Below are positions 45,116 to 58,000 of a DNA stretch of 64,000 nucleotides, piece by piece. Made by a program: the position numbers and the translations under genes. Within the stretch, counting starts at the first letter, position 1. Each line of letters opens with the position of its first letter. The stretch is from Xanthostigma xanthostigma (Eukaryota; Arthropoda; Insecta; Raphidioptera; Raphidiidae). Below the pieces are notes generated by a model that was not told the origin of the DNA, did not search any database, and saw nothing but the letters and a program-made list of their open reading frames with translations. The stretch is taken from contig OY754470.1 of assembly GCA_963575645.1 (NCBI GenBank), positions 25,650,501 through 25,714,500 of the forward strand, given 5' to 3'.

Positions 45116-45890
45116 TCTCCGATATGCTTAATAATGACGTGTTCTATAGAAAAAAGTACGCTGTATCAATTAAAGTGAACGAATTTGCTGGCAAAATCGA
45201 CACACACGAGCGAAGTTACGGGAAAAAGCTAATTAAAATACGTGTCGAACAAAATACATTGAAGTAAAACGTCTTATATATATTTCTTTTCCGCATCTTT
45301 AATTCAAAGCTTTAATGTTCGACTTGCACTATACGGAAAGAGAGAGGGAGAGAGAGTGAGTGAGAGAGTATGGAAAGAGAGAAAAAATGTCGGTGGCTGT
45401 ACAGTGGCACTATGTGCGATAAAACACATTTAAGTGTAGGGTTTCTATAAAAAGGGATAATAATAAATTATAGCTTGGATCGATGAAGATATCAACTTAT
45501 GTGTTAGTTGCAGTGCACACGCCGGCCAGGGCGCCAACCAAAACTGGTGACTTTTATTTATGGTTCTCTGACTGAGAAGGAACACTGCTCGCGGCTGCAT
45601 TCGTGTTGATAATGGAACATTAAATCTGGTCAGACTATAGAAACTAAACTCTGTAACAGTGTTGCCAAATTAAGAGTAATTGTTTTTTTTACGATGTACG
45701 AAGCAGGATTTTTTATAGGAAGCAAAATACATTTTGGACAACCAGATTAGCGTTTTACCAGAAACAAAATCTTTCTTTAGAGGTTTTTAAATAATTAAAT
45801 GCCGGTTTAACAACATATAAAAGAGGGAGACAGTTCTGATCTGAAATTTTAGTGACGAATGGGATCTGGTAATGCGTAGATTTGGTTACT
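45116..45890. other. Gene-free stretch with a GA microsatellite
   Basis: An impure (GA)n tract (agagagagggagagagag) lies at 45340-45385. Nothing else is recognised. Confidence 0.35.
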
Positions 45891-45898
45891 ACTTAGGG

Positions 45899-46183
45899 CA
45901 GGGGCAAAAGACTGATTTTTCTAAAATGTCATTTATAAGATTTTAAAACTAAAACACATACTAAATTAAAATCTTTATTTATTTAGTTTAAATCAATTTT
46001 CATATAAAGGCAATAAAAAGGGTAAATTATCCTGAGCTTTAGGATCCAGACACTTGAGATCACATGAATAAGCTCCTTGATGTCAGGTGTGTAAAATCCT
46101 CATTGGATAGATTCTGGTCGCGGGCCGTATTGAGATGGATTGAGGGCCGAATGCACCCACGGGCCGTATCTTTTACATCACTG
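45899..46183. mobile_element. 285-bp hAT MITE with perfect 8-bp duplication
   Basis: acttaggg flanks both sides (45891-45898, 46184-46191). The ends caggggcaaaaga and tcttttacatcactg are imperfect inverses. The right part holds a repeated gggccgta motif (46123, 46162) in the form often seen at hAT ends. No coding. Confidence 0.85.
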
Positions 46184-46191
46184 ACTTAGGG

Positions 46192-46772
46192 GACGTCTAT
46201 TAATTACGTGACTTAAAAATGGTGGGGAGGGGTCCAGTAAACTCTCACCAAATCTCATTTAAAATTGAAAAGAATTTACATTACCTATACCTAATAACAG
46301 ATAACATTTAAAAATTCTCACTTGAGGGGGAGAGAGTTCCACAGCACAGATCTCACCAAGGGGAAGGGGTGTCCAAATTTAGAAAAAAAAATACCTCACA
46401 TAATTAATGGAGCTCCCCTAAGGTATAATGCACAACCTTGCTGGTCGTTTAAAAAACACGCAAGTAGTGACAACACTGGTGTGACCCTGCAATGCAACTG
46501 GACAAATACAACAAAGAATGCGAACGAACTGCATCTGTGACAATTCGTTTGATAAATTAAACTGCATGGTCACTTAATTGTCAAAGCATCGTATTTATTC
46601 CGTTTAACATCGTTATTAAATTGCTAGCGTATCTTTAATAAACGATGCGCAAAAGCAGTACACATTTTTAAACGCTTTATATTAGTTTGGGTTGTAAATA
46701 TGTGTGTATGTGTGTATGTATGTATGTAACTAACTGTCCGTAACGGAATCTTTGAGCATAATTTTCACCAAT
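46192..46772. other. Gene-free stretch with TG/TATG microsatellite
   Basis: A DNA-element end similar to 37026 starts at about 46188. A gtgtgtatgtgtgtatgtat tract lies near 46699-46728. The 72-codon frame at 46322-46540 is unsupported. Confidence 0.35.
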
Positions 46773-47610
46773 TTCCCGAAGTCTGATTAATTTGAAACTT
46801 TGCATACGTATCAAGGACCGATGACAATGCAATAATTTGATAACAGTTTCCCATTATCCTTATTAGGACCCCCAGGATTAATAAATTCTTTTATAGATCC
46901 TCTGTAGTAAACGCTTTATTTTCACCAATTTCCCGAAGTCTGATTAATTTGAAACTTTGCATACGTATCAAGGACCGATGACAATGCAATAATTTGATAA
47001 CAGTTTCCCATTATCCTTATTAGGACCCCCAGGATTAATAAATTCTTTTCCCGAAGTCTGATTAATTTGAAACTTTGCATACGTATCAAGGACCGATGAC
47101 AATGCAATAATTTGATAACAGTTTCCCATTATCCTTATTAGGACCCCCAGGATTAATAAATTCTTTTATAGATCCTCTGTAGTAAACGCTTTATTTTCAC
47201 CAATTTCCCGAAGTCTGATTAATTTGAAACTTTGCATACGTATCAAGGACCGATGACAATGCAATAATTTGATAACAGTTTCCCATTATCCTTATTAGGA
47301 CCCCCAGGATTAATAAATTCTTTTATAGATCCTCTGTAGTAAACGCTTTATTTTCACCAATTTCCCGAAGTCTGATTAATTTGAAACTTTGCATACGTAT
47401 CAAGGACCGATGACAATGCAATAATTTGATAACAGTTTCCCATTATCCTTATTAGGACCCCCAGGATTAATAAATTCTTTTCCCGAAGTCTGATTAATTT
47501 GAAACTTTGCATACGTATCAAGGACCGATGACAATGCAATAATTTGATAACAGTTTCCCATTATCCTTATTAGGACCCCCAGGATTAATAAATTCTTTTA
47601 TAGATCCTCA
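46773..47610. repeat. Higher-order tandem array, 432-bp period
   Basis: Six monomers begin with ttcccgaagtctgattaatt at 46773, 46930, 47048, 47205, 47362 and 47480, giving lengths 157, 118, 157, 157, 118 and a last one. The short form lacks the 39-bp tail tagatcctctgtagtaaacg and following bases. The pattern repeats every 432 bp with no differences seen by eye; for example, two minus frames at 46922-47107 and 47354-47539 encode identical peptides. The lack of divergence indicates very recent amplification. The frames are a by-product of the repeat. Confidence 0.92.
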
Positions 47611-47625
47611 AACTAAAAAGTGAAA

Positions 47626-47848
47626 AATAAAATATAGTTTAAAAAAAACTAAAAAACACGCTTTATATCGGACTAAAAAGTAAAAAATAATTGTTTTAAA
47701 ATAAGCTTAAAAAGCGTTGGGCGCTCGATGTACGAAAATGTGGAACAAAGCGCCCAACGCTTTTTAAGCTTATTTTAAAACAATTATTTTTTACTTTTTA
47801 GTCCGATATAAAGCGTGTTTTTTAGTTTTTTTTAAACTATATTTTATT
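47626..47848. repeat. Perfect 100-bp inverted repeat with 23-nt loop
   Basis: Left arm 47626-47725 and right arm 47749-47848 are exact reverse complements over 100 bases; the spacer is cgatgtacg followed by aaaatgtggaacaa. Just inside the arms are gcgttgggcgct and agcgcccaacgc. No decay at all is seen, unlike every other palindrome in the window. It lies 15 bp after the tandem array. Confidence 0.95.
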
Positions 47849-48850
47849 ATACATATATTATTAACTCTCGTTATATATTCTTAGAAAAAGACAACGACAA
47901 ATTTCAATAAATATAGTTATATCTTTTTATTTAACCCCTTCGGTCCTGGCGGTCATTTCAATGGACATAAGTACTATTCTAACGCGTGTAATTTAAGTCA
48001 ACGTAATTGTTCAGTATTCGTTTAATCCGGCCCTGCTTTTTGATAAAATGAATGATTTTATTTTATACTTTTAGAATAATGCAATTATTTTTATTTTTTT
48101 TAACTGTAAATTAATTCTTTTATGATAATTTTAAATAAAATATCAGTTTCTGTTTAACTACAACACGACTTAAAACAGGTTTGTATTTATTATCCTTTCT
48201 TTGTGTTAATTATATATCAAAATTCTACACCAATCTGGTAATTAAGTAAGTAATTAAATATCAAATATAAACATTTCATTGTGCTTGGGACTTATCTGAG
48301 ATGTAGATATGTCAAATAAAACAAAGAAATATTTTGTGGGCAGGTAGAAATATCGAGTCAAGCGTTGACCGGTCATGGATTCACGCAAAGCTGGTAAAAG
48401 TGTAAAATACTTAGTATAACTAATTGAGATGTAATTTATTTTTCTTGTACGAATATTTATTTTAATTTTATGATATTAACTTTACTAATTATACTTTAAA
48501 AGTAATTAAACATCCTATGCTAGCGATTACCGTAAAAATTATTTTTTTTTTTTGACCTGTTATCCATTTCAATGGACATAGGATTTTCCAAAATTCTGTA
48601 AATGTTAAATTTAGTTTTTCACTGAATAGACCTTAATTACACCCTAAATACCAATAACTTAAAAAATATTTTGTGTTTCCAAAATATAAAATTCAGGTCC
48701 GAAGGGGTTAAAGCAAAAACACAAATTCAATTGCTGTTACTAGCACGGCTTCGTACTGACATATTAAAGAGATTATTTAAAATAACAAAAGAGAAGGTAA
48801 GTATTAATTATGGATAGATAGATTACAGACGCTAAACAGCTGAGGTCATC
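47849..48850. other. AT-rich gene-free stretch
   Basis: Two segments share atttcaatggacataag and atttcaatggacatagga (about 47955 and 48570) about 610 bp apart, along with a tccgaaggggtta/ccccttcggtcc inverted pair at 47936 and 48700. These probably mark the ends of one diverged TIR element of about 780 bp. No gene is supported. Confidence 0.4.
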
Positions 48851-49423
48851 AGCGTCTAATATGCCAGTTTTTTTTTTGCCAAGTCGGGATTTTGGAACTC
48901 TTTGAGTGAAAACAGCGGGATTCTTTCGTCGAAAGCGGGACATAGTAAAAAAACGTATATAATCAGACGTTTTCAAATACCTATTTATCTTTTTATTTGA
49001 ATTAAAATTACGTTTACGTGACAATACATAGCAAAAATAGCCATAGAAAATATATTTTAATAAAAATATAATATTTTAAATCAGATTTACCCTATCGTTA
49101 AATAGTTGAGTCTTATTAGTCTTCAGAATAAAAAAAAAAAAAAACAGAAATCAAAATCAAAATAGTTTTATTCATTAGAAAAATATGGCGTTTCAAACAA
49201 TAGTCTGTGGAGTGAGTGTTACAAATTGCAACTTACAATAAGAGAATAAATTATTATTTATAAGAATTACTTATTCATGATATTTCAGTGAAGATTTAAC
49301 TTCTTTTAAAGTTAACCCCGAGTTATCCCCGAAAAGCGGGACTAAGCCTGTCGCGCGCGGGACATTTAATTTTGATTTAAAAATCGGGACGTCCCGCCAA
49401 AACCGGGACGTCTGGCAACGCTG
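48851..49423. mobile_element. TIR element (gcgttgccag family), split by a LINE tail
   Basis: Left end agcgt(ctaata)tgccag and right end ctggcaacgct are inverses apart from a 6-bp insert; a cleaner left end is at 63343. Subterminal cgggac motifs (ggcgggacg at the right, agcgggacat at the left) repeat in both orientations. A LINE 3' end lies inside at about 49130-49270. The 83-codon minus frame at 48773-49024 is not recognised. Confidence 0.6.
49130..49270 (-). mobile_element. LINE 3' tail, 5'-truncated
   Basis: caaaatcaaaatagttttat is a widely seen 3' end of insect LINEs in inverted form, next to a plus-strand A-run at 49127-49144. Only about 140 bp are present and no ORF remains. Confidence 0.5.
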
Positions 49424-49946
49424 GTTATGAACCAAAAATAAAACTATACGGTCAATAAAAAGACAGGTTGTTAAAAATAAGGCCCAAAAATTAATACGCA
49501 CTTTGTCTCATTGTGGGGCTCTCATGTGACTGCTCAATTAAATGTATCAATGCGGTCAATTTGAGATGAGTCAACGTATAATATTTAGTCAATATCTGAA
49601 TAAAAAATAAACATGTATTTCAAATTTGAGCAGCCGTCAAGTAAATTTTCTTGCCATAACAATAACTAGATAAAAAATATAGCAACACATACAATGGAAC
49701 GGAGACATGAATAATGGATAAACACCTTAAAGTATGCAGTATACACTTCATACGTTTCACATTGCAATTATACAGTAAGTTCTACAAATCACATCCGATT
49801 GTGCATAATATTCATTCGGACAAATATAATATTCAATAATATCTATTCATTTTTTTCGTTAATGCGAGGAAAATCTAAGAGAAATACTCACTTACAAATT
49901 AAATATTTCTTAAATTAAATTACGTTAGCTATGCGCTTATCGATTT
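49424..49946. other. Gene-free stretch
   Basis: No recognisable features. Confidence 0.3.
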
Positions 49947-50122
49947 GCGCCCGTAGCTATGTTTCACATTTCGTTCAAGATGGCTTCTACAGATGCGTTT
50001 TTATGTCGCCATAAATGTCGATGTCTTTAAATGGCGGAAATTGCATAAACACGTAACCTCTTTCCGAAAGAAGATCTGAATTACTCTCAAGTCGTGTCCA
50101 AAGAAGTTTTATTTCAATAAAT
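49947..50122 (+). repeat. Interspersed repeat W, longer copy
   Basis: Shares cgtagctatgtttcac, gatgcgtttt, tttaaatggcgg(a)aa and the gatctgaattactctcaag end with 50730-50864. It ends agaagttttatttcaa, the dispersed motif. Confidence 0.65.
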
Positions 50123-50729
50123 GAAACAAAAAAATATTATCAAATAATTATATCGTTCAAGTGTTCAAGTGTTCGAACCTATACTGTGATATATAATATT
50201 CTGAATTTCATCACAGTGTACTTGCAGTTTCAAAAACTGGAAAAGCCCTAATGAGCCTTGTATATTCCAAAATCGTGGGGAGCTAGACAGCGTCAAGTTT
50301 AAAAAATACCTCTCAGATCTCGCATGATGACATTGTCACAGCCCTTGAAGTCTGTGACACACTGTAATACGAAAGATAAAAAAGGAAAAAAGCTCTTAAA
50401 TAAATAATAAACAAGATGAGGGAAAATATCGACGGAGAAGTTTAATGGAAACAGGAATGTTTTATAAGCAAGTTAAATTTCCTTACATTATGTATATTTT
50501 TGTTAACGACGTGCTTAATCTGACGGAATAAAAACTAGCTTTAACGCTAAAAAGTTTCTTTCAAAACACTAAAACCAAATATAAGCTGAATAAAACTAAT
50601 TATATTTGTCATTTCTATTCAAAAAACAAAATGTGTTTTTTTCCTTGTCAGGGTTATTTGGGCCTAGTACTAATTCATATTTCCAATTTTTTTTAATAAT
50701 TAATTGTACTTAAATTCAATTGCTACTTT
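50123..50729. other. AT-rich gene-free stretch
   Basis: No recognisable features. Confidence 0.3.
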
Positions 50730-50864
50730 CCGTAGCTATGTTTCACGTTGATGCGTTTTGATGGCGCCATTTGTCAGTCGATGCCTTTAAATAGCAGAAA
50801 CTGCGTAAACACGTTACTTCCGTCCGAATACTTCCGGCCGAAATAAGATCTGATTTACTCTTAA
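50730..50864 (+). repeat. Repeat W copy, left piece
   Basis: Matches 49947-50090; interrupted at a TTAA and continued at 51763-51800 (ttaatcgcgcctaacgaaat). Confidence 0.65.
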
Positions 50865-51762
50865 GGGGGCCACCCCATGTGACGGCTGATTTTTAAGACA
50901 TTTTTTAGGAATTTTTTTGACGACCCATAAAAAGATTGAACTTTGAACTTTTTATGATATATTTATTAATATTTCAGTAGTGTTTAAAAAAATTTTCAAG
51001 CATAAATCTTCACAAAAACATGAGTTGTACCACTCCGAAGATACCCATCTTGAGATAAAGGTTGTTGACGGTGTCCATGATTTCGACTGATTGACTTACC
51101 TAAGCATCAAAGGGGGCGGGTCTTTACTTAGCATATTTTTGATGACATGGGGGACGGGGGGTCTAGATGGTGAAGACGTCAGCAATATTTATTTATAACA
51201 ATAAAGAAAGGGAGAGGGGAGTGTAAAAAATTACTATAATTCTACTTACGTAATACTTGAATGTTCCCTGTACGCCTGTGGCAATAAGATGAACTAGGAT
51301 TAATCGAAAATATTGAAAATTGAATAATTGACAGACTTTTGAAAATTAATTTGTAAATTTCAACATTTTTTCGATAATTTTGCTTCGAATAAAATAGAAC
51401 CACTTTGAATTTCCAAAAGATCCTGGTTCATCTTACAACTATACATATGCCGAATCTGCCATTAAAATTTCAAAGCAATCGGCCAAACCATTTTTGAGAT
51501 ATTGTGGGGACAAATTACAAAACACAGTTTTGAGAAAAACGCGTTTCAAAATTCAAGTACGATTTAAGCTATGAAATCTTAACTCACCATTAATCTGACA
51601 AAAACTCACCAAAATTAACTAGAATTGATATATAGGTAACTCAAAAAAGAAAAAAAAATGGATTTATCGCGCTCCGAACACCTCCTTTTTATAAACATGC
51701 TTAGGAACCTATTTATGCAAGAAAAAAAATTCGTTTTCAACCTATCACATGGGGTGACCCCC
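50865..51762. mobile_element. 898-bp MITE with TTAA target duplication
   Basis: TTAA at 50861-50864 and 51763-51766. Ends gggggccaccccatgtga and tcacatggggtgaccccc match as inverses with one difference. It interrupts repeat W exactly at TTAA, giving a clean empty-site model. No transposase frame is present. TTAA target choice is the piggyBac rule. Confidence 0.85.
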
Positions 51763-51766
51763 TTAA

Positions 51767-53317
51767 TCGCGCCTAACGAAATTTTATTTCAAAAACCGTT
51801 GTCCTACCCAAAATTCTAGGTTAACCTCAAAAAAATGTAACATTTCAATGGACTAAATAAAAATATGAAAGGATTACCCTCGCAGTTGGGGTCGTTAAAA
51901 AATATAAAGATCAAAGGTTACTTAAAACGTAAACTCAAGCTGCTCTGATTGTAAAATCGTGAAAATGAAATAATAATTTTTTCTATGAAATAGCAGCGCG
52001 AAGCGTATGTCGACATGTGCGTGTAAGTTTAATCCTCGGAATGAGATACAATGAGAAGGCTTTAATTAATTAATAAAGACAGTGTTGACAGCCGGATAGC
52101 CAGGCGGTTACAAAACGGTACCGGTAATCCCCCTCACTACCGGGTTGCGGTTTCAATTCTCACCTCTGTTGTACCGACTGTGTTTCCAGTAATGAGATTT
52201 AAACGCAAAACATGCTCGCTGTTCAGATTTGTTGAAACACCGACTCGCCTTATATTCTATACTTTTATTAAATGTTCATACTTTTTGGAGTTTACTCCTT
52301 AAGAAACGATTTTGAGTTATAAGGCCCGGTACGAAAATTTTGAGTAGTATAATCAATTGGTGAAGGCCGAGGCGTTCCGCTCCACCGCTTCAAGTGTGGC
52401 GTTACGCTCGTCCGCTTCAAAAGAGACAAACACACATATCTGTAGAATTTAACGTGCAAAAGAATGAGATGGAATACATTACACAGCGCATCTAAGGAGT
52501 AAACTCCAGTCGTGCGTCGGAGCTGACACACACTTTTTTACACTCCTGTCGAAATATTTTTTTTTTGCACGATCTCCTATAAACGAGCTTATCGTGCGTA
52601 AAGTAAAACAAAAGAAATGTGAAACGTCGTCATACTACCATTTCAATAATAAAACTATGAAAATCCAACAATTGGAAGTGAACATGCTCAAAATCGATTT
52701 GTCATTTTAGAAAATTATATGAAAATCAACTATTTCATATCTGGTGTATGCAAAAAATACTATATGTATCTCGTGCGCGATGATATTATGGACTCATGTG
52801 ACTGTTAAAGCTCATTGTAGTTTTTAACGCGATGTCTCATTTGCCAATATGTCATATGCACCAGAAACATAACCTATCGCTTAAGTAAGCATCTTAACAA
52901 GAATAAAAGAACACCAAAGCAACCATAAATTACTCCCTGATAAGCATAATGTTGTAACTAAACATACATTTGAATACGACCACAAAATTAATTGGTATAA
53001 TATAAAAATTTTAGATAATGAAGCACATTTCTTTAAAAGAGGTATTTCGGAAATAGGTACATATAAAATCTAATAAAAATTCTCTTAAGGCTCAATTAAA
53101 TACGGAAAATTTAAGTAATATTTATGATATTATTTCGAAATAATATTTTATTAATAATGAATTTATTCTTTCTTTTTAGGTATACTTAGATATCCATGAC
53201 TATACTATAAAAATTGTTTGTTATTAACTTATTAATATTTCGTTAATAAAATAAATTCAAACTTAATTCTATTAGAAAATAAGTAGATACTAATTAATTT
53301 TTATATTTTTATTTATT
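51767..53317. other. Gene-free stretch with a possible SINE head
   Basis: Repeat W ends near 51800. At 52093-52165 tagccaggcggttacaaaac with ggtttcaattctcac resembles a tRNA-derived head, weakly. An inverted pair ggagtttactcctta/aaggagtaaactcc lies at 52289 and 52495. The 79-codon minus frame between them has no recognisable domain. Confidence 0.35.
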
Positions 53318-53470
53318 TCTGAAGAAGATCCAAATCCGGACCGAGCGTCATCTATTGAATTATAATTTTATAATTTTTATATATAGGTTAGTCTGAAAAA
53401 ATTGGTCGATAATTTTATTTTTTTGAAGAGTTCTATTCAGACGTTAATCAAAGATTTGAATCTTACAATA
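53318..53470 (+). repeat. Penelope-like tail, diverged copy
   Basis: ctgaagaagatccaaatccgg followed by a changed gaaac region, then gtctgaaaaaattggtcgat, tgaagagttctattcagacg and aatcaaagatttgaat. It shows what the uninterrupted order of this tail is, which is how the insertions at 42773-43301 were recognised. Confidence 0.55.
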
Positions 53471-54665
53471 AGGTTGTCTCTTATCAAATTGGGTGGAACT
53501 TAGGTACAGTAAAGCATCGATAATTCGGATTCTAAAATATATATTGAATTATTATATATTTTGGATCTTCTAAATATCTTAAAAACCGGAAAAATCGCAA
53601 AAATTAAAACTAAGAAACTTTAAAACAACGAGACGTAACAATAATGATAATTTCGTCCCGTGCATTTCTTCATTACTGCATAACCGGTTGTTGAATTAAA
53701 ATAACTAACAAATGGAAGTATAGTTTTTTTATCTCTAAGAAAATGCTATTTAACTAAATGAATAGAAAGCAGATGAGAAAATCATAGCGTTAAAACTCAT
53801 TACAATGGTCACAGCATCTCGAAACTCCATTGTAAACGTCAAAAATAAATATTGCAGAAAGAATTTAGTAGAGAAGTTAACAATTAGTTGACGAAGTAGA
53901 TACGGAATGGTGCAAGCAGATGGCAATTGTGTCGCGAAAAGAAAGAGAAAAGTATTTTATTGTTGAATGTGCGCCATGACTGTCGTACCCGGCACACTTT
54001 TCAAAGAACATAATTGGATAATAAAGTACCTCCGAGAATACATACATAGACAGAAGCGTACGTATCTCGCAGTACACGCCGTTCCTACATGAATACGTCT
54101 ACAACACACGGGAATATGTTGGCAACTTGGCGCGGTACCACGGTACACTGTGTCCGACACACAATAGGTGTGGAATTCCAATGTAAAAAATATTAGTTAA
54201 ATAAACAAACTTTTCCGACGGTTGATATGTACTAAAAACGATAAAATAATTTTTAATAATTTAGATTCATAATAAAATCGTGTGCTGTAAACTGTATTTA
54301 TTAGTCACGACCCACGCTTTTATAATTATGAACCTAATTTTAATTTATTTAAAATCATTTTTTTCCTATTTGGTACATTTCAATAACAAATTAATTATCT
54401 TTAAAAAGTGTACTTTTACTAATATTTGATTTTGTTCTTTTTAGTATTTCAAAAGGGTTACTATTGAAACATTAATTTAGTAAAATTTATTGATTATTTC
54501 TAATTCTAAAAACAAATGAAACATGCATTGTCACGAGTGCAAAATTTCAAATTAATTGGATATGTGGCATCCACCATATTGGGTTTACAATCAAGTCACA
54601 TATCTTATTATATTCCACTCGTCAAACTCTTTCATGTGATACACATGTGAAAAAAAATGTAATAC
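53471..54665. other. AT-rich gene-free stretch
   Basis: Overlapping minus frames at 53877-54181 lack any domain. A first, strongly diverged unit of the following array may lie at 54530-54600. Confidence 0.3.
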
Positions 54666-55024
54666 GCCATCTTGGGGCGTTCGTCAAATTTTATTTATGC
54701 ATTGTACACGTATGCAAAATTTCAAAGCTCTAACTTAATAAAATTAGATCTAGACATAGGCCATCTTGGGGCGTCCGTCATATTTGATTTATGCATTCTA
54801 CACGTATGCAAAATTTCAAAGCTCTAGCTTAAAAACATTAGATCTAGTCATAGGCCATCTTGGGGCGTCCGTCATATTTGATTTATGTATTGTACACGTA
54901 TGCAAAATTTCAATGCTCTAGCTTAATTAGATCTAGGCATACGCCATCTTGGGGCGTCCGCCATATTTGATTTATGCATTGTAAACCTATGCAAAATTTC
55001 AAAGCTCTAGCTTAATTAGATCTA
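54666..55024. repeat. Tandem array, four units of 82-94 bp
   Basis: gccatcttggggcgt(t/c)cg begins at 54666, 54760, 54854 and 54943. Each unit contains tatgcaaaatttcaa(a/t)gctc and ends in attagatctag. Units differ by several changes, so the array is older than the one at 46.8 kb. Confidence 0.85.
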
Positions 55025-58000
55025 GTCGAAACTTAAATGGGAAGTTTTAACACAAACTAACAAACTGACTTACTGACTATAACGAACGGACAAAGTTGAA
55101 TAAAAGTTTGTAAAAAGTGTTAACACTAGTGACACTATTGCGTTTGTTATACAAAAGTGTAAGACACTACAGAAAAAAGAATTGTTTGATGGTGGCAACA
55201 GTTTTGTAGTCAAATAGAAAAAGATAATTTATTTTTGGGTCCAAATATCCACACGTAAAAGATATAGTATAAAATTTGTTTAAACCAGGACACAGTATAT
55301 TTCTATATCTTGTCGGAAAAGTCCGTTCGAACGAGAGTACCTACCTCTACGTACATACGGATGTATGCAGATATTGTATACGTATGTAGTGTACATATGC
55401 TACTTACGCGGGGTTCGCGGACAATGTATAAAACTTATTGCTGTAGTCTGGTTTGGTTTAGTCTCGTCGGATATGGATCCGGTAGCCGAGGGATATTTGC
55501 ATGGGACACGACAACGCAAACTAGGGACAATAAATTGGCCAAATATATCTACATATAAGATTATATTATACAGAATGACTGGTAAAATTGTACCATTCTG
55601 TTGGTCAAAGTACTGTAAGATAGCTACAATTGGTCAGAAACACCCATTTTTTACAATGCTATATATAAGAAAAATTTAAATAAATCTTCCGATATAGCAT
55701 TGTAAAAATGTGTGTTTATTAGCAATTGTAACAAACTTGACACATTTTTAATTTATCTATGATAAAAAAAAATATCGAGAAAAATATCCTGTTTTAATTT
55801 CGCACTATTAAAAGAATAATTACAATTAATATAAAACTCAAAACACAAACAACAGAGTTGGGAATAACCGGTTGTTATTCGAATGTTTCTTTTATAATCG
55901 AACGATTCATTCGAAATAACTCTTTAGTATGATATATGATAATAATACAAGGTGTGAGCGATTTCTATTATCAGTCTTACGAGAGTTATCTACATAGAAT
56001 TCTTCACTGTACAGACGCAGATAAAAGACTTAAGGAATCGTATTCAAACTGCTATGCGGGTGAAAACAATTCATTCTATCTCTATATGCATTCCGATGTA
56101 CATGATGTATTTGGTATTGTTACTATCACAAATGAATTGAGCTCTAGTTTTCGACTATGAGACTTGAGAGAGTCAACTCACAGTTTTATAGAACAGAGGC
56201 AGATAAAAGACTAAACTAATCATATTCAATACTGTGAAATGCGATCTGAGAGAGACGATTCCATGCAATGTTTTAAAGAGTAAAGAAAGAGCGTAGTATA
56301 ATAATGAGATTGCAAGTCGTAAGTACAAAAATCATTCGAATGATTTTGAATAACCTCTCCAGATATTAAAATAATCGAATTTTCACTCGAATATCTATAA
56401 CAAACACAAAAATAAAAAGACAAGACAAGATAGATGTCTTAAAAGTTGAAATCATATAATAAAAACATTTATTTGTCAGTCTGTATAAAAACTTACATGC
56501 ATATGAGTTTAAATTGTACAAACGGGGAGGTTTTTTTATAAGATTTTACACCGTCATCTAGTGGATGTACTTCTTTTGAACTCGAATAATGAAAAAAAAA
56601 TGCTTTTGAACATTATATTAACATGATGTGAAATGCATTTGTGTACTGTACCATAGCGTACCTTCCCTATACTATATAAGATACTGGTTACTACAGAGAT
56701 TTATTCTGAATAGATGATATTTGAGGTTACCTTTTCAAAAGTCCGTTTTAATGTGTAATGAATTAAAATTCGAAGTACATAGTTGGAAACGAAATGGTGT
56801 AATCATTAATCATAATCGAACATTTTGATTTTTCTTTGTTATGCAATAGATGTGTTTGGTGCTCCGATGTAAAAAGTGTTAACACTTTTGACAGTATTGC
56901 GGCGATTGTTCTACAAAAAGACACACAAATTCGTTTGCTATTATTGTGTCATTTATCTATTTTGAAATTGATATGATAGCTATGGAAAACATGTAATTTC
57001 CAGTTTTCAATGTATTTGTCATTTTACGGTATATGTTGCATTTTAAATGGAACAATTTTCTGTAATGCAATTAGAATCACTAGTTCATTTTTACAAGTGT
57101 ATTAACAAAAAATCGACAATAAAACAAAAAAATTATCTATTCTGTCATATGGTATTGGTCCTCCATTTGGAATTTACCCGAACCTTTTAGCTTTAAAAAT
57201 AGCGTCGGAAGAGCTGTAACAGATTTTAGGCGAGGGGATGCAGGATGTATTTTTAGGTAGCGAAATATAATCTTAATCCTAAACCACTGGACCGATTTTT
57301 CCACAAGTTTCGTATGCGTATTCTAAAATATGGACGATCATACCCCGGTGCAACGTCTCTAAACCAGTCCTAGCTCAAATGTGAGAGAAATGACCTCTTT
57401 AAAAATAGATACAAAACCGAACAATTATTTCGAGAACAGCTTTGACAATTTTGATTAAATTTATTGCACGAATCTTTCCTTAATACCGGGATGTCATGAC
57501 TCAGTTCTCCTAGAAAATTAAGAAGATAGGCTGTGGGGATGGCGAAGTACGTACGTACTGGGTGTAACGTTTATTTTTTTAATCAATTCCCTTCAATGAA
57601 AACCATATTCAGAACAAAAGGATACGAATAAAAAACACGCAAATGCTACAACAATGAAATTCTAATTGTTTACAAACAATACACGTTTAATGAAATTACT
57701 TAAAATTAGTTTAAGTGCGTACACAGTCAATTAAGGTAGGTAATTAAAACACAATAATAATATAACCGACGGAGTGCAGCAGTATAGTGGTGCAGTGCAG
57801 CGTTCACAGACAGTGTTTTGTTATTAAATACAAACCGATATGGAGTATGTGTGGCACAAACGGTTTGCACTTGTAAGGTGTAATGACTATAACCTTGCAG
57901 CCTTTACTACCCGATAAAGGTAAAATTATAATTGGGTAGGCAAAGTCGTCAAAAATTTCACTTTTACTATAGTATAACGAATACATTCTAGTAGAATTTA

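Noticed and set aside
46922-47539. Duplicated small gene (two identical 61-codon frames)
   Set aside because: The identical frames are produced by the 432-bp tandem repeat and carry no protein signature.
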